Positions 31,401-46,382 of a stretch of 64,000 nucleotides of DNA are shown here, in pieces; position 1 is the stretch's first letter, and each line of letters opens with the position of its first letter. Below the pieces are notes generated by a model that saw only the letters and a list, made by a program, of their open reading frames with translations, had not been told where the DNA came from and did no database searches. Both the position numbers and the translations under genes were made by a program. Source of the DNA: Chamaecrista fasciculata (Eukaryota > Streptophyta > Magnoliopsida > Fabales > Fabaceae); assembly GCA_003254925.1 (NCBI GenBank), contig QANZ01029381.1, forward strand, positions 8,938 to 72,937. Direction: 5' to 3'.

Positions 31401-32212
31401 AATTACTCAATCTTTGGCTCTCTAGTCTCTATTATTTATCTGTATTAATTAAACCCATTAACTATTTAGATTTTATATATATATATAAATTAGTTTGAGA
31501 CCGATATCTAAAATATTCTAAAATTATATATATTATTATAAAATAATGGTGTTGATATTTTGATATACGTTTTATAGAACAAAAAATATCATTTATCTAA
31601 ATAAATATTTAAGATGATTAATTAATTAAATAATAAAAGTTTTGAATATTTTAATTTAATATTATAAGATATGTTTTGCATTTTTTTTTCATTTGTATAA
31701 TAAAGTTATCACCCATTGAAGAGTGGTGCATCTTCTTGTACGTGAAAGGCTAAGAACAACAAAAAAAAAATTGATTTTTCTTTGTCATCAATATAACAGT
31801 GACCTTAAGCATATTTTTCCTCTTAAATAAATACTATAACCTTACATATTATTATAAAATTTCTCAAAAGAAATGGATGATATCTGCCAAAAAATTTTGT
31901 GTATGAGTATTTGTGAATACAAAAAATAATAAAACTAATCATAAAAAATATAGAAAGTTGGTGATTGAGAGAGTATAAAAGTATTTTCCATGAGGAATAT
32001 AATAGGTAAGAAAGCTGAAATGAGTAAGAAGAAAGGGAAATCCGTGCCTATCTTTGATACTAGAGCAGGGTTCCATGGACTCTAGTTTTGCAGCAATGCG
32101 AGCGACGCATCCATCCACAATATGATTGAGATAAACCATTGGGGTATTACCTATTAACTTGAAAATAAAAGAAACAAGAATTTCAAATAATTAAGGGAGG
32201 AACATACATACA

Positions 32213-32245
<33 letters not shown>

Positions 32246-32362
32246 TATACAGAACAAATACTAGAACAGAATGGAAGGAAGAAAGAAACAGAGAGGAAGT
32301 AATATTAGTGAAGAAGTGCTTACTTGTGTGGCATCTTTCTTGATTGCGCATTTTGGCTCCAT
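28412..32362 (-). CDS. Cysteine synthase-like protein, copy 1 (altered active-site loop)
   Basis: Ten exons on the minus strand: 32324-32362, 32048-32157, 31302-31359, 30870-31133, 29841-29978, 29219-29270, 29016-29095, 28823-28882, 28629-28709, 28412-28501. The frame gives 323 residues of the PLP-dependent O-acetylserine(thiol)lyase family, which makes cysteine from O-acetylserine and sulfide. The PLP lysine is Lys48 (CSSIKDR) and GTGGT and SSG loops are kept. The substrate loop normally PTSGNTG reads ATGGNTG (residues 75-81), replacing the conserved Ser with Gly, and QGIGAG reads QGIGNG (Asn230). These suggest altered substrate use or reduced activity. Intron 2 starts with GC, not GT (AG|GCACGG). 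Intron 5 holds an LTR-like fragment and a gap. No transit peptide, so cytosolic. Confidence 0.88.
29340..29826. mobile_element. LTR-retrotransposon-like fragment ending at a gap
   Basis: Within intron 5 of cysteine synthase copy 1. The stretch has a composition unlike the intron (GC-rich toward 29680-29740) and resembles the long terminal repeats of plant Ty3-type elements. It looks like a broken remnant; the single N at 29827 may hide more of it. Family assignment is tentative. Confidence 0.4.
32206..32242. repeat. (CATA)n microsatellite
   Basis: About nine copies of CATA in intron 1 of cysteine synthase copy 1, where reads in both strands' frames are open only because of the simple repeat. 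Confidence 0.95.
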
Positions 32363-32811
32363 GTCACCTTTACACACAAAGCCCTGCTCTGCAGAACAAC
32401 GAAGAAAGAAACTAGGAATGAAAGAAATCAATGGATATCTACTTCTACTATATATCTCCAATTTAATCTCGATTATTCTATCTATTTTCCTGTGCTATCG
32501 ATTCGATGAGTCTCTTCCTCACTCCCCACTCCTTACTAGTTTTGGGAAATAAAGATTATGTGTGCCCTTCTTAACTACCTAATCATAAATCTTAGATCCA
32601 ACTTCCATTCATGCTTCCATTCCTTTACCCTATTGGTTATTGGACCGACAATGGTCAGAAAAGGAACCCAACAGTCAATTCATATGCCCCATTAACCCAA
32701 TTTTGTGTGAATGTTCTAAAACAAGATTTCACAAGTAGCTCCAAATCTTCAAATATCCAATCTTTTTTTCCCTCTTAAAATACTTTTAGTACACTCAAAA
32801 TATCTAATTCT

Positions 32812-33270
32812 TTAAATATTTGTAATGTATTGTATACACACATTGGACAGTATAAAAATGATATTTTGTTATATACCTACAATTACATAAGTAGATGTTA
32901 CAATGAGACATGAAGCTGGCAAAGTCTTATTACAATGTGTGGGATATAAGTTTCTTAATTTATCTTTACGAAACTTCGATAGTTTGATTTGAAGCAATCT
33001 TATAAATCATTTGTTTGATATTCACTTAAAATCAAATATNTTAAATATTTGTAATGTATTGTATACACACACATTGGACAGTATAAAAATGATATTTTGT
33101 TATATACCTACAATTACATAAGTAGAGGTTACAATGAGACATGAAGCTGGCAAAGTCTTATTACAATGTGTGGGATATAAGTTTCTTAATTTATCTTTAC
33201 GAAACTTCGATAGTTTGATTTGAATCAATCTTATAAATCATTTGTTTGATATTCACTTAAAATCAAATAT
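32812..33270. repeat. Near-identical 229-bp direct repeat around a single N
   Basis: The sequence at 32812-33039 recurs at 33041-33270 after one N. The copies differ by two substitutions and one 2-bp change in a CA run. Either a real tandem duplication or, more likely, two overlapping contig ends joined without merging. Confidence 0.85.
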
Positions 33271-34067
33271 AAATGTGTCAATTTAAAAAAGCATGGTCCA
33301 GACAAAACAGCTTTACTTCTGTCTTTTTTTGTTACATGATAAACCATAATTATCTTATAGGCCGGTGGGTGATGTGGACTTTTCTAATGATCTTTTCTAA
33401 AAACTCTCTGAAGTCCCACATATATTATAAATTATAAAATACTTAAAATTTTAAAGCCATAGGCCATAGCAATAGAGCATAAACCATAAGCTCATGAGGA
33501 GACGTGTGTGATAATGGTTCATTGGCAATGATGGAATGGATAATTTTGGGAAGCGTGAGGTGATGTTTTATCCCTTCGTAGTTCGTACTCAATCTGTGGT
33601 CAGCAGCAACACCCATTACCTTATTATCTCAAAAAAATAGAAAATGAGAATAGTTCTTAACTTATAATATACAAGTCAAATACTTATATTGGTCAGTTTT
33701 ATTTTCGTCCTAAAATTAATTTTTACTCCATTTTAATTTTTAAATTTTCAAATTTATTTTATTTTGATTCCTAAAATATGATTTTTTTTTCTGTTTCCGT
33801 TGTTATTTCTAATTTAGATAGTTGATTTTCTCTCTATCATATGTGTCATAATAAGTGATTGGATAAGAAAAGAAAGAAAAATCTTCACTTTTTAAAACAA
33901 AATTTATCTTTAATTTGTGATCGAAAATACAAAATTTTCATTTATCTTTTTGTCAACTCACATATTATAACACATGAAAAAGAAAAATTTCTGTATTTTT
34001 CAAAGGCTATCTGATATACTTATATGTTTATTCTAATTAATATTTCAATTTAAGCATATATTTTTTT

Positions 34068-34464
34068 GGTAAATTATACTTTGGTACCCTGTGGTTTGAT
34101 CTTATTTCACTTTGGTACCCTGTGGTTTGAAACCTGACACTTTGGTATCTTGTGGTATTTTCCATTAACACTTTGGTACCATTTGGAGCTATTTTGTAAT
34201 TTTAACCATAATAAATTTTGCAAAAATTACATATTGACCCCAAAAAAAATTCAAAAAATTGCAAGTAAGTCCCTTGATACATATTATCTAGGGACTAAAA
34301 TGAAAACTAAAAAAAATTGGAGGTCAATATGTAATTTTTGCAAAATTTGTTATGGTTAAAATTACAAAATAGCTCCAAAGGGCACCAAAATGTTAATGGA
34401 GAATACCACAGGGTACCAAAGTGAAATAGGGTCAAACCACAGGGTACCAAAATGTAATTTACAC
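34068..34464. mobile_element. Full palindromic GGTACC-type Mutator-like MITE
   Basis: The two arms, each about 170 bp, are inverted copies with repeated TTTGGTACCCTGTGG words. The ends are GGTAAATTAT and TAATTTACAC. The flanking direct repeat is TATTTTTTT at 34059-34067 and 34465-34473. It is the most complete copy of the family in the window. Confidence 0.85.
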
Positions 34465-34980
34465 TATTTTTTTAGACTAAGCTTTGCATGAAATTTTGGT
34501 TTTAATAAAATATCTCATTATTTTGGTGAGAAAGGGCCTCAAAGGCCAAATCAAAACGCAGCCCAAAGGCCCAAAATATCTCATTTTTTTTTTGGGTAAG
34601 TAAAATATCTCGTTATTTGATTCAACTTAAAAAGGGTGAATTGTTAATCAAAAGTCAAAACAGCTTACAAAAGGTAGAGAAAAATACAACTTGTTCCTAG
34701 TAAAATGGCAAATATAGTTTATTGACAATTAAGAATTCCAATAATTGTATTTGGAAAGAAAAATTAAACAGGAAAATAAATATCGTTGAGATTTTGTTCC
34801 TTCGAAAAGTTAAAAAAAAAAAAATACATTAATACTTTATTATATTATTTTTCAAAAGCTTGAATGAAGCATTTTGTTTTGAAAGTAATGTTAATATCCG
34901 GATTTTAATGAGAGGGTGAGACAGCGAGAGATACACACGAGGAGTTCATTTTTTTCCCAATCCTTCACTTGTATTTTATT

Positions 34981-35506
34981 GAGGAAACTTACTATTTGGT
35001 CTCTCATTCTTCACAGTTTTAGCTATTTGGTCCCTATATTTTTGAAATAGACTATTTGGTCCTTCAAAAATTACAAATGTCAACTCGTTAGTCTCTATAG
35101 CATATCTCTATTATTGACATTAATAATTTGGTCATTAAATGTACATGTGACATGTTAAATGCCACATATTTAACTATTTGAGACCACCTAGGGTTTGAAA
35201 TTTGAGAATGCTTCAATAGTTTATCTCTTGTGGAAGCTTCACGAGTAATATAAATAATTGGGTCTAACTCAATTTTAAGCAGTTTTAATTGTGCTTGTTA
35301 GTCTGGTTCGATTGGTTACAATGACATTTGACGGTACCATATAAACATTTAACGTCCACATCATCAAATAAATTTAACAAATTTTAACCGATGGACTAAA
35401 TAGTTGATAATTTTGATAAATGGGGAACTGAGTAGTCTATTTCAATAAATGAGGGACCAAACCGTTGACTCATTAAAATAAGAGGGACCAAATAGTAAGT
35501 TTCCTC
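34981..35506. mobile_element. Palindromic MITE with imperfect 9-bp target duplication
   Basis: The ends GAGGAAACTTACTATTTGG and CCAAATAGTAAGTTTCCTC are perfectly inverted. The flanks TATTTTATT and TAATTTATT differ at one base. It is non-coding and lies just beyond the 3' end of cysteine synthase copy 2. Confidence 0.8.
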
Positions 35507-35692
35507 TAATTTATTTCATTCCCTTCTCTCATAATCTCCATAGTCCATACACATCAAAATACTGGAATACAACCATCATTACGACACGTTATAGTAAATA
35601 CTAAATACCGTTTATTTTGTATAGTGTATACAATCAAGTGATCAACCAGAGACTGCAATTCCACACGCTGCACTTAGGATTTCAGCGCTTAA

Positions 35693-38600
35693 TTAGTCAA
35701 ATCCCATTTGTTCAGCCTCAAGCCTAATGGATTCAAACAACGATGTAGATAGATAACGCTCTCCAAAACTAGGAAACACCACCTGAGAAGCAAACAACTA
35801 TCACGTATTAGCTTATGCATTTCACACCTTGAAATTAACCATCTTTTGAATTCTGATCACAATGTTGAACATATTTGGTTCCGAGACAACCTTATTCACC
35901 GTAAGTGACTATATAATTTGTATGAACTTGTAGAAAACAATCAAAATTTCTGAATAAACAATTCATAAAACAAAAGGATCTTACAACAATGAGCTTTCCA
36001 GCATTTTCGGGTCTCTTCCCTATCTTTATTGCAGCAGCAGCAGCAGCTCCAGATGAAATTCCCACCTGCAAAACAAGTATTTATGTATCACTATCGGTAG
36101 GAAGAATAAAAATTTGAACATGAGATTTCTCTACACTTCATTCTCAATGGAACTAAGGGTAGAGAAATTTCTGTATATCCATTAAGAAGAATAGATAATT
36201 GCTATCATACCAGCAAACCTTCTTTCAAAGCAAGCAGCTTGGCAGTTTCTATTGCTTCTTCACTTGATACCTGAAATTAGCATATAGCAGAGAACACATC
36301 ACATATATTTCTATGGAATCTTCACATGTCTCAGGAATATAAATGATTTGCTACACTATCATTGAACATTCATGTAACACAAGGATTAGTAATATCTGTC
36401 ATATTGGGTAACAGTAAAACTCTATTAGTAATCTAGATGTTATTCCAGCACTTTATTGCAAAATACGAGAATGAACTGTTAGATTGGTCATGGACAGTGA
36501 AAAAGATTACGAGACAATAAAGCAGAGAAGCTTCTTATCAAAATGAAAGGAAATAAAGCCATTTTCTGGGTCAAAATTGAATTATATTTATGAATTTTGA
36601 AAGCTACCTGAATAACTTCATCAAGCAGATTGACATCCAGTACATTTGGAATCATACCAGCACCAATTCCCTGGATTAAGTGCTTGCCTTTGATGCGTAC
36701 ACAAATGTATCAAAAGAGTCGGTAAACACCCTTATATAGATATTTATGGCTTTCCTCAAGAAAACAGAAACACACTTTCTAAGATTATTTATGTATTTCA
36801 TTGTTGAGAATATGACATATATTATATAATATTATGTGGGACTTTGTGGGGACCACATGTTGAGAATATTATATATTATATTATGTCACATACATTATAT
36901 AATATTATGTGGGACTATGTGGGGTCCACATGTTGAGAATATTATATATTATATTGTGTTAGTGTGTGTCAAATAAAAGTCTCACACTGACTAGGTTTGA
37001 AATGAGCCAAGGGTATATATATTAAGATGTGTAAAGAGGGGGTAACCAAGTGGAGAAGAAGGAAGGTCTCGCGCACACAAGCATGAGCCTCCGATAGGCA
37101 ATCGTAGTTGAAAGCTGACGATTTCCCCCCCTGCGCGCGTAGACAAGGGCACCGGGTCTTTTTATAAAACTTTCCTTTTATGGTGTATTAAAACGTGGGC
37201 TGTTTCATATCAGAAAATAATGGCTTTCAAATTGTGTTTATGATTTTTAAAATGCGTTTATGAGCTGTTACAACAATTTAATTGATGATTAAATTGTTTT
37301 AATCAGTCATAACTCTGCCAAACGTCTATCTCAGCGGCGCCTCAGTATATATACAATGTGTTCTAGGTTTAGGGATTAATCTGACCCAACTCACTGAAAT
37401 TATCTTCTGCTGTTCTGTGGCCTTGTTGTATCAACAAGAAGAGTTTGTTTAATCCTAGGGAGTACCGCTTCTAATTATAGAGGGTTGCGGAATAAACTCT
37501 TAAGGACAATGTCCTTGTGACGCGACTCAAACTATAAAATTAAACCACAAATTCGTGCATATCCCCAACAACGTACACCAACAATTTTACTACCCAACAT
37601 CACAGTAACTGTTACTTCATTCTTGTTATACAAAACACCATAAAAAACCAGCAGTCTGTTATGTATACAGAATGGTAATGTCACCTGGCTTTCCTCCATT
37701 CAGGATTGCACTTTCAACAGGTTCTATTCCATACACCTAGGGGGAAAAAAGGATAACTCATGACATTAAATTGGCATAAATATCAGGAACATCAGATCCT
37801 ACTATATCTCTCTTTCAGCACAGAAAACAAGAGGCGTAATGAAAAAAAAAACCTTGATATCTGGGTTTCTCTCCTTGAGAAATTTTCCAACACCTGTTAT
37901 TGTACCCCCAGTTCCTATCCCAGCGACGAAGGCATCGATTTTCTCTCCTGAATCTCGCCAAATCTCAGGACCAGTGGTCTCATAATGGATCTAAAAGAAT
38001 GACAAAAGTAATAAGCTACTAAGCTGTAAGTCTTGTTAACCAGGTACTCAATCAACCGTAATCTCAGAATAGATCATACCTTGGGATTGGCAGGATTATC
38101 AAATTGCTGAAGCATATAACTATTAGGTATCTTGCTTAATAGCTCCTCTGCCTTCTCAAAAACCCCAGAAATTCCTTTGAGAGGATCTGTTAGATGTACC
38201 TCGGCTCCAAAGGCTAGGAGTACCACTCTTCTTTCAACACTATAAGAAGATGGCATAGTCACTACAAGTTTATAGCCCTTCAATGCTGCTATGAATGCTA
38301 ATCCAATGCCAGTGTTGCCACTTGTAGGCTCCACAAGAACAGTCTTTCGCCATCATCATTCAAACATATCAGCCTCAATAAAAGTCGCTAATTACACTAA
38401 TCAATATGGGAATACATGAGTGATGCGCAATATAGGAAAAAAAAATTGGAATTTGGTGCTCAAATGAGCGTGAATAAATGCCTGAAAACACATATCAGCA
38501 ATAATATTAACATAATTGAAAGAAATATGCACAATATATCTTTTCCTGTCATTGTGATGGATGTCTTCCAGAAAGAAATGAGCATAAAGCCACAGTTGAA

Positions 38601-39370
38601 GGGAAATTGAATAGTATTATTGACAAAACAATTAAAGGCCATATCAGGAAGTGCCCAACTAGCTGCATTAATACTATAAGCCTAAGGCTATAACTTAAGA
38701 ATCTATATATATGAGTGTGTTAATAAAGTCTCATACTGTTTAAATTAAAGAAGAGTCAAGAGTATACAAGTCATGATGTGAAAATAGAGTGTAAATAAAA
38801 AGAGAAAAATGTGAGTCTCGAGTATACAAGAATCAACCACCAATAGACAATCACAGTACAAAATTGACAGAATATCTCGAGTCAATGTCATTGTGATACT
38901 ATTCATTCTGATAATATACTATATCTATATACTAATCCCAAAATGTTTATGATGACTAACCTTTCCAGGTGTTATCAGGCCTTTATCCTCAGCATCTTTG
39001 ATCATGCTAAAAGCTATCCTGAATAACAGAGAAAACAGTATCATCCCTACAAATTCTCAAATAATCCTAATACAATTAAAGTTCCAGACAGCTCCTGTAA
39101 GTAAAAATTTAGGAATTCCATGCCTATCTTTGACACTAGAGCAAGGTTCCATGGACTCTAGCTTAGCAGCAATACGAGCTACACACCCATCCACAATGTT
39201 ATTCAGATAAACCATTGGGGTATTACCTATAAGCTGTAAAAGGAAAGTGGATGAAGAAATTAAAAAAGAGCAAAAGATCGGAATACTACAAGCGAATTAG
39301 GACATATAATAGGGAAATTAATGTTAATTACCTCAGTGGCATCTTTCTTAATTGCGCATTTTGGCTCCAT
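35693..39370 (-). CDS. Cysteine synthase-like protein, copy 2
   Basis: Ten minus-strand exons: 39332-39370, 39124-39233, 38961-39018, 38080-38343, 37853-37990, 37685-37736, 36608-36687, 36211-36270, 35985-36065, 35693-35782; 323 residues. Exon sizes equal those of copy 1. PLP lysine Lys48 (CSSVKDR), PTSGNTG (75-81), GTGGT and SSG are all standard. The segment after the substrate loop reads [10 protein letters not shown] where copy 3 has [10 protein letters not shown]. It starts [12 protein letters not shown] as copy 1 does, so copies 1 and 2 are the closer pair. Intron 2 begins with GC (AG|GCATGG), shared with copy 1. Introns 4 and 6 contain LTR-like fragments. Likely a cytosolic O-acetylserine(thiol)lyase or a relative with another sulfur or cyanide substrate; these cannot be told apart here. 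Confidence 0.9.
36802..37570. mobile_element. LTR-like remnant in intron 6 of cysteine synthase copy 2
   Basis: It begins TGTTGAGAAT and ends CCCCAACA, the TG...CA pattern of a long terminal repeat, and has an internal TATATATA region and a GC-rich block. The first 170 bp is a threefold partial repeat starting with TGTTGAGAATAT. No internal genes and no clear target duplication were seen, so it is probably a solo LTR fossil. Confidence 0.5.
38715..38885. mobile_element. Diverged fragment related to the LTR-like remnant
   Basis: A stretch in intron 3 of copy 2 shares word order with 36955-37110 (AAAGTCTCAYACTG, then GAGYCAAG and ATAGRCAATC) but is strongly diverged, so it is an older fossil piece of the same family. 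Confidence 0.45.
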
Positions 39371-39765
39371 GAAAGCAAATTCGAGTAGAATTACAGAGGA
39401 TCTATTCAATTATTTGCAGAATTCTGCTTCACAGAAAAACTTGCAGAAGAACGAAGTGAAGCAGAAAGAAAACACAAGTAAAACTAAAAAGGGTTTATTC
39501 AATTCTTCGCAGAATTCTACTTCACTTTGTTTCCTAAACAGATAACGTCGTTATTATTCCTTTCGGATGTTGAAAACAAAAGCTACGTACTATGGCTTCC
39601 AAATAGCCTAATAATGATTCCGTGAATGCAAGGCAAAGAAAATAGAGAGATTTTTAAACAAGAGTGACTAGGACAAGTAAAAAAAGAAATCCTATATTTG
39701 TTGTCTAATTATCATCATCTTGGACAAAACCTGTTGTGAATTCCTCCATTAAAAAAAAAAAAAAA

Positions 39766-39896
39766 GGCTAAAGTGTACTTTTGGTCCCATGATTTTTTCT
39801 AAGGTTTCAATTTGGTCCCAAAACATTTTTTGTTACACTTTTAGTTCCATATCATTTGCTTAAGTTGCAGATTTGGTCCCGTTTACACTTTTGGTC
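39766..39896. mobile_element. Half of a TTTTGGTCCC-type MITE
   Basis: It starts GGCTAAAGTGTACTTTTGG and follows the left arm of the elements at 22851 and 25379, then stops without the right arm. Confidence 0.7.
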
Positions 39897-39899
39897 TGG

Positions 39900-41214
39900 A
39901 ATACCAGAAGAACCGAAGAGATCAATAAATTGACACAGAAAATATGACAACAATCAAGAACCTATTACTGCAAGTTCAAATAGTTAAGTATACGACTCAA
40001 CAGCATAAGGCATAAGCTAATTAACTAATAAATATGATGTTTTTAAAAAAAGGATTTTGACATTTCGCTACATGTTAAGTTGATTCTAGCCAATACCCAA
40101 AGAGTTCTTCACCCTTCACCGTAATTAACAACATAGTGGCCTCTACGCAATACCAAAAGTTTGTGTATTTGTCGTGTTATGGACTTTGTGAGTATCTATT
40201 TATCTATTTCAAATGGTCCCCCATTTATACAGATTTTTTCTTTGTCTTTTTCGTCGCATATGGTTGTTTTTTAACAGCACACGGAATATAGACCCATTGA
40301 CATTTTAGTGGATTTTGCGCATACAAATATTTAATATTATTTTAATATTCAACCTTATGAGATAAGAATATATTGAGATGTTTTGAGTTTATTATTTATT
40401 ATTTTTATATTTTATAATTTAAAGAACGAACTATTAAATTTTTTAAAATAATTTATATAATTATGTGTAATTTTGAAAATTTGTTAATTTCTCTTACAAT
40501 TATGCATAAAATTAAAAACAATAAATATAAATAAAAAAATTATAAAAAAATTGAGTAATTTATTATTATTATTTTAAAATATAATATCAATACCAATCTT
40601 TACCTTAGTCATTTTTTTTCTTTGAAGATAAACAAAACTTTGAATAAGTCTCTTTTAAGTTCACAAAAGGAAGAGGAAGAGCAGTAGGAAACTGACACAG
40701 TCCAGTCTAACTAAAACTCGTTCAAGTTTACGCAACCTTAATCGAAGAAACTTAATCCTTCACCATCAACATCTTGCCAAATCAATGTGTAACAATTGGA
40801 ACTATTATTACAAAAAAGGAGATATATCAACTGGCGAAAAGAATTAAGACTATGAGAGAAGAGGAAATTTCAACGAATGTTGTAGCTTCTGAACTCTTTC
40901 CCAACTTGTTATCTTATCACACTCCTACTCGATTGTTCAATCTTGCAAGAAAAATTAGTTTAATTTCTGGAGGGCATGAATGGCAGGGCCTTTGTTAAGT
41001 CGGTGAACACGAGATAGAACGAACGTTCCATCAACGTCAAAGAAGCAAGAAATCTCTCTTGATTTCTTCCATAAAGAGGAACTGAAAATCACGGGTCTAT
41101 ATTTACCATTTACAAACGCAAATGCGAAGATCATGAGCATAGTTTAATTTGGAGAAGAGATAGTAAATTAGTGCAGACGAAAGCAATTTGAGCGTTTGAA
41201 CTTATGTGAGTTTT
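39900..41214. other. Intergenic region upstream of U1-C
   Basis: AT-rich. A 74-codon open frame at 40774-40998 (+) and a 61-codon one at 40955-41140 (-) overlap each other, lack recognisable motifs and are not called as genes. Confidence 0.4.
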
Positions 41215-41264
41215 GTCCCACATCAACTACGCTGAAAAGAGGAGCGGAGCCTGTAGATATAAAT
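41215..41264 (+). promoter_or_regulatory. U1-C promoter: USE and TATA box
   Basis: USE GTCCCACATCA (41215-41225, one base off consensus at the last position) and TATAAAT (41258-41264), 32 bp apart; RNA start 31 bp beyond the TATA start. Confidence 0.88.
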
Positions 41265-41288
41265 TAGAAGCAAAACCTACACTCCAAC

Positions 41289-41450
41289 ATACTTACCTGG
41301 ACAGGGTCGTTGGGCGATCAATAAGGCCCATGGCCTAAGGTAGTGACCTCCATTGCACTTTGGAGGGGTGCTATCTTAAGGTCTTCCCAAGTGGAAGAGC
41401 CTACGTCATAATTTGTGGTAGTGGAGGCCTGCGTTCGCGCGGCCTCTGTC
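41289..41450 (+). ncRNA. U1 spliceosomal snRNA, copy C
   Basis: Standard 5' end ATACTTACCTGG. Stem-loop I loop is GATCAATAAGG, with T in place of the conserved G, the same change as copy A. Stem-loop II keeps ATTGCAC. Stem-loop III is CTTCC/GGAAG where copy A has CTCCC/GGGAG, and the terminal hairpin is GAGGCC/GGCCTC where A has GGGGCC/GGCCCC; both are paired substitutions. The Sm site AATTTGTGG is at 41410-41418, and a 3' box AGTCAAAT follows at 41458-41465. It looks expressible. Confidence 0.93.
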
Positions 41451-41804
41451 CAATTTCAGTCAAATTTTTTATTATTAGCATAAATTAATATCAATATAAT
41501 TATAATAATCGAATTTTTCATAATGTTTTTATTAGGTTAATTCTTTGAACTTGGAAGCTAATCCACAGTAGAAATTCTATATAGCAAACAAGTCGGTCTA
41601 GCAACACTCTTTCTCAACGAAATAGAGGTTTCGGTGCTATGTATGGGCGTTTCTGGTTAAATTGGAAAAGGAATTAATTCTTTATCATATTATGTATGGT
41701 TTGCCGCATAAGATTATCAGTTCAGAATTGAAGCAATTAGAGGAAAAAGGGCAATTGGGTTGTACGATAGGCTTGGGGTTTTGTCTGGTTGTAAATTAGA
41801 AAAT

Positions 41805-41856
41805 ACCCCACATCGAACAGGTTTGGTAGACGAGAAAGAAGGAAAGCTTATAAAAA
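41805..41856 (+). promoter_or_regulatory. U1-D promoter: USE and TATA box
   Basis: USE ACCCCACATCG (41805-41815, one base off consensus near its start) and TATAAAAA (41849-41856), 33 bp apart; RNA start 32 bp beyond the TATA start, which fixes the 5' end at 41881. Confidence 0.88.
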
Positions 41857-41880
41857 GAAAAGAAAACCCAACATAGAATC

Positions 41881-42038
41881 ATACATACCTGGACGGGGTC
41901 TATGGGCGATCAGGAAGGCCCACGGCCTAGGTAGATGGCTTTCATTGCACACAGGAAAGTGCATCTGCCTAACATCTCCTTCAAGGAGACTGTACGTCAA
42001 AATTTGTGGTAGTGGGGCTGTGTTCGCGCGGCCCCTCT
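41881..42038 (+). ncRNA. U1 snRNA variant, copy D, with changed 5' splice-site-pairing end
   Basis: The 5' end is ATACATACCTGG: base 5 is A where U1 has U. That base pairs with intron position +4, so this RNA is fully complementary to CAG|GUAUGU instead of CAG|GUAAGU, and one of the two usually pseudouridylated positions is lost. The rest is well formed: loop I GATCAGGAAGG is standard; stem II is rebuilt on both sides (GGTAGATG with CATCTGCC, CTTTC with GAAAG); loop II keeps ATTGCAC but continues ACA; stem III is TCTCC/GGAGA; Sm site AATTTGTGG (42001-42009); hairpin IV closes on TTCG. No good AGTNNAA 3' box was seen. It is the most diverged copy but shows paired changes, not random decay. Confidence 0.9.
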
Positions 42039-42799
42039 CAACTCTAATTATGTTAAACTCTTTGTTTGTGGCTTTTATTTTTTGTTTATTAAGGATTCCT
42101 CGTCATGATGGGTGGTATTTATTTGCTTAAACTATTGGATTATGCTTGGGTTACGATAGTGTTTTTGTTTGCAATACATACTAAATAATGTCCATAATTG
42201 AGTGTTGGATGCAATAACCATTATAAACGAAAATATCAAAAACTGTGAAATTGAGCGTTGGGACCCAAAAACTATGAATAACACTTAATCAACAATGTCT
42301 AATTCTTTATTTCTGTATCAATTATAAACGACGATGTTAGGCGAAATAAATGTTACTGAAGTTACATATGTAATCTCAATTGGCACAAGATTCCCGTCGC
42401 TACTAAGATTTCAATTTCTCCATTTCCACGAGTTGGTTAGACCACTACTTAAAATTAACTCGACACAAATGGATCAATTAAGTTCATGTGAACACTAGTT
42501 TCTTAGCAACATTATTAAATAACTAGAAGCCAGTTTGAAAATTCCAGCCACAAACCAGTGAACTTTATTCAGTGGTATACATTTACAAGCAACAGAATTC
42601 AATTTATGTTTCAGATAGAGAGGAAAGAGGGATATCCAAGCCAGATGACAAACTACGGGTTTACAATTGAGTTGAGCTCTCCAAATCCAACTGGCAAAAA
42701 CTAGAAATCCAAGCCAAGGGACAAAGAACAACTTGTAAACTATGAATTGAGCTCTTCAAATCAGAGCAGCATAAGATTCATATTGGCTTTTAACTGAGC
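42039..42799. other. Intergenic region between U1-D and cysteine synthase copy 3
   Basis: No gene is seen. The right part is the 3' untranslated region of cysteine synthase copy 3, transcribed from the other strand. Confidence 0.4.

Positions 42800-46382
<3,583 letters not shown>

Noticed and set aside
32206-32242. Regular short repeats considered as a CRISPR-like array
   Set aside because: It is a plain 4-bp microsatellite without spacers.
40774-41140. Overlapping open frames on both strands upstream of U1-C
   Set aside because: They lack domain motifs, splice partners and codon structure; the frames overlap on opposite strands, so at most one could be real and neither is supported.
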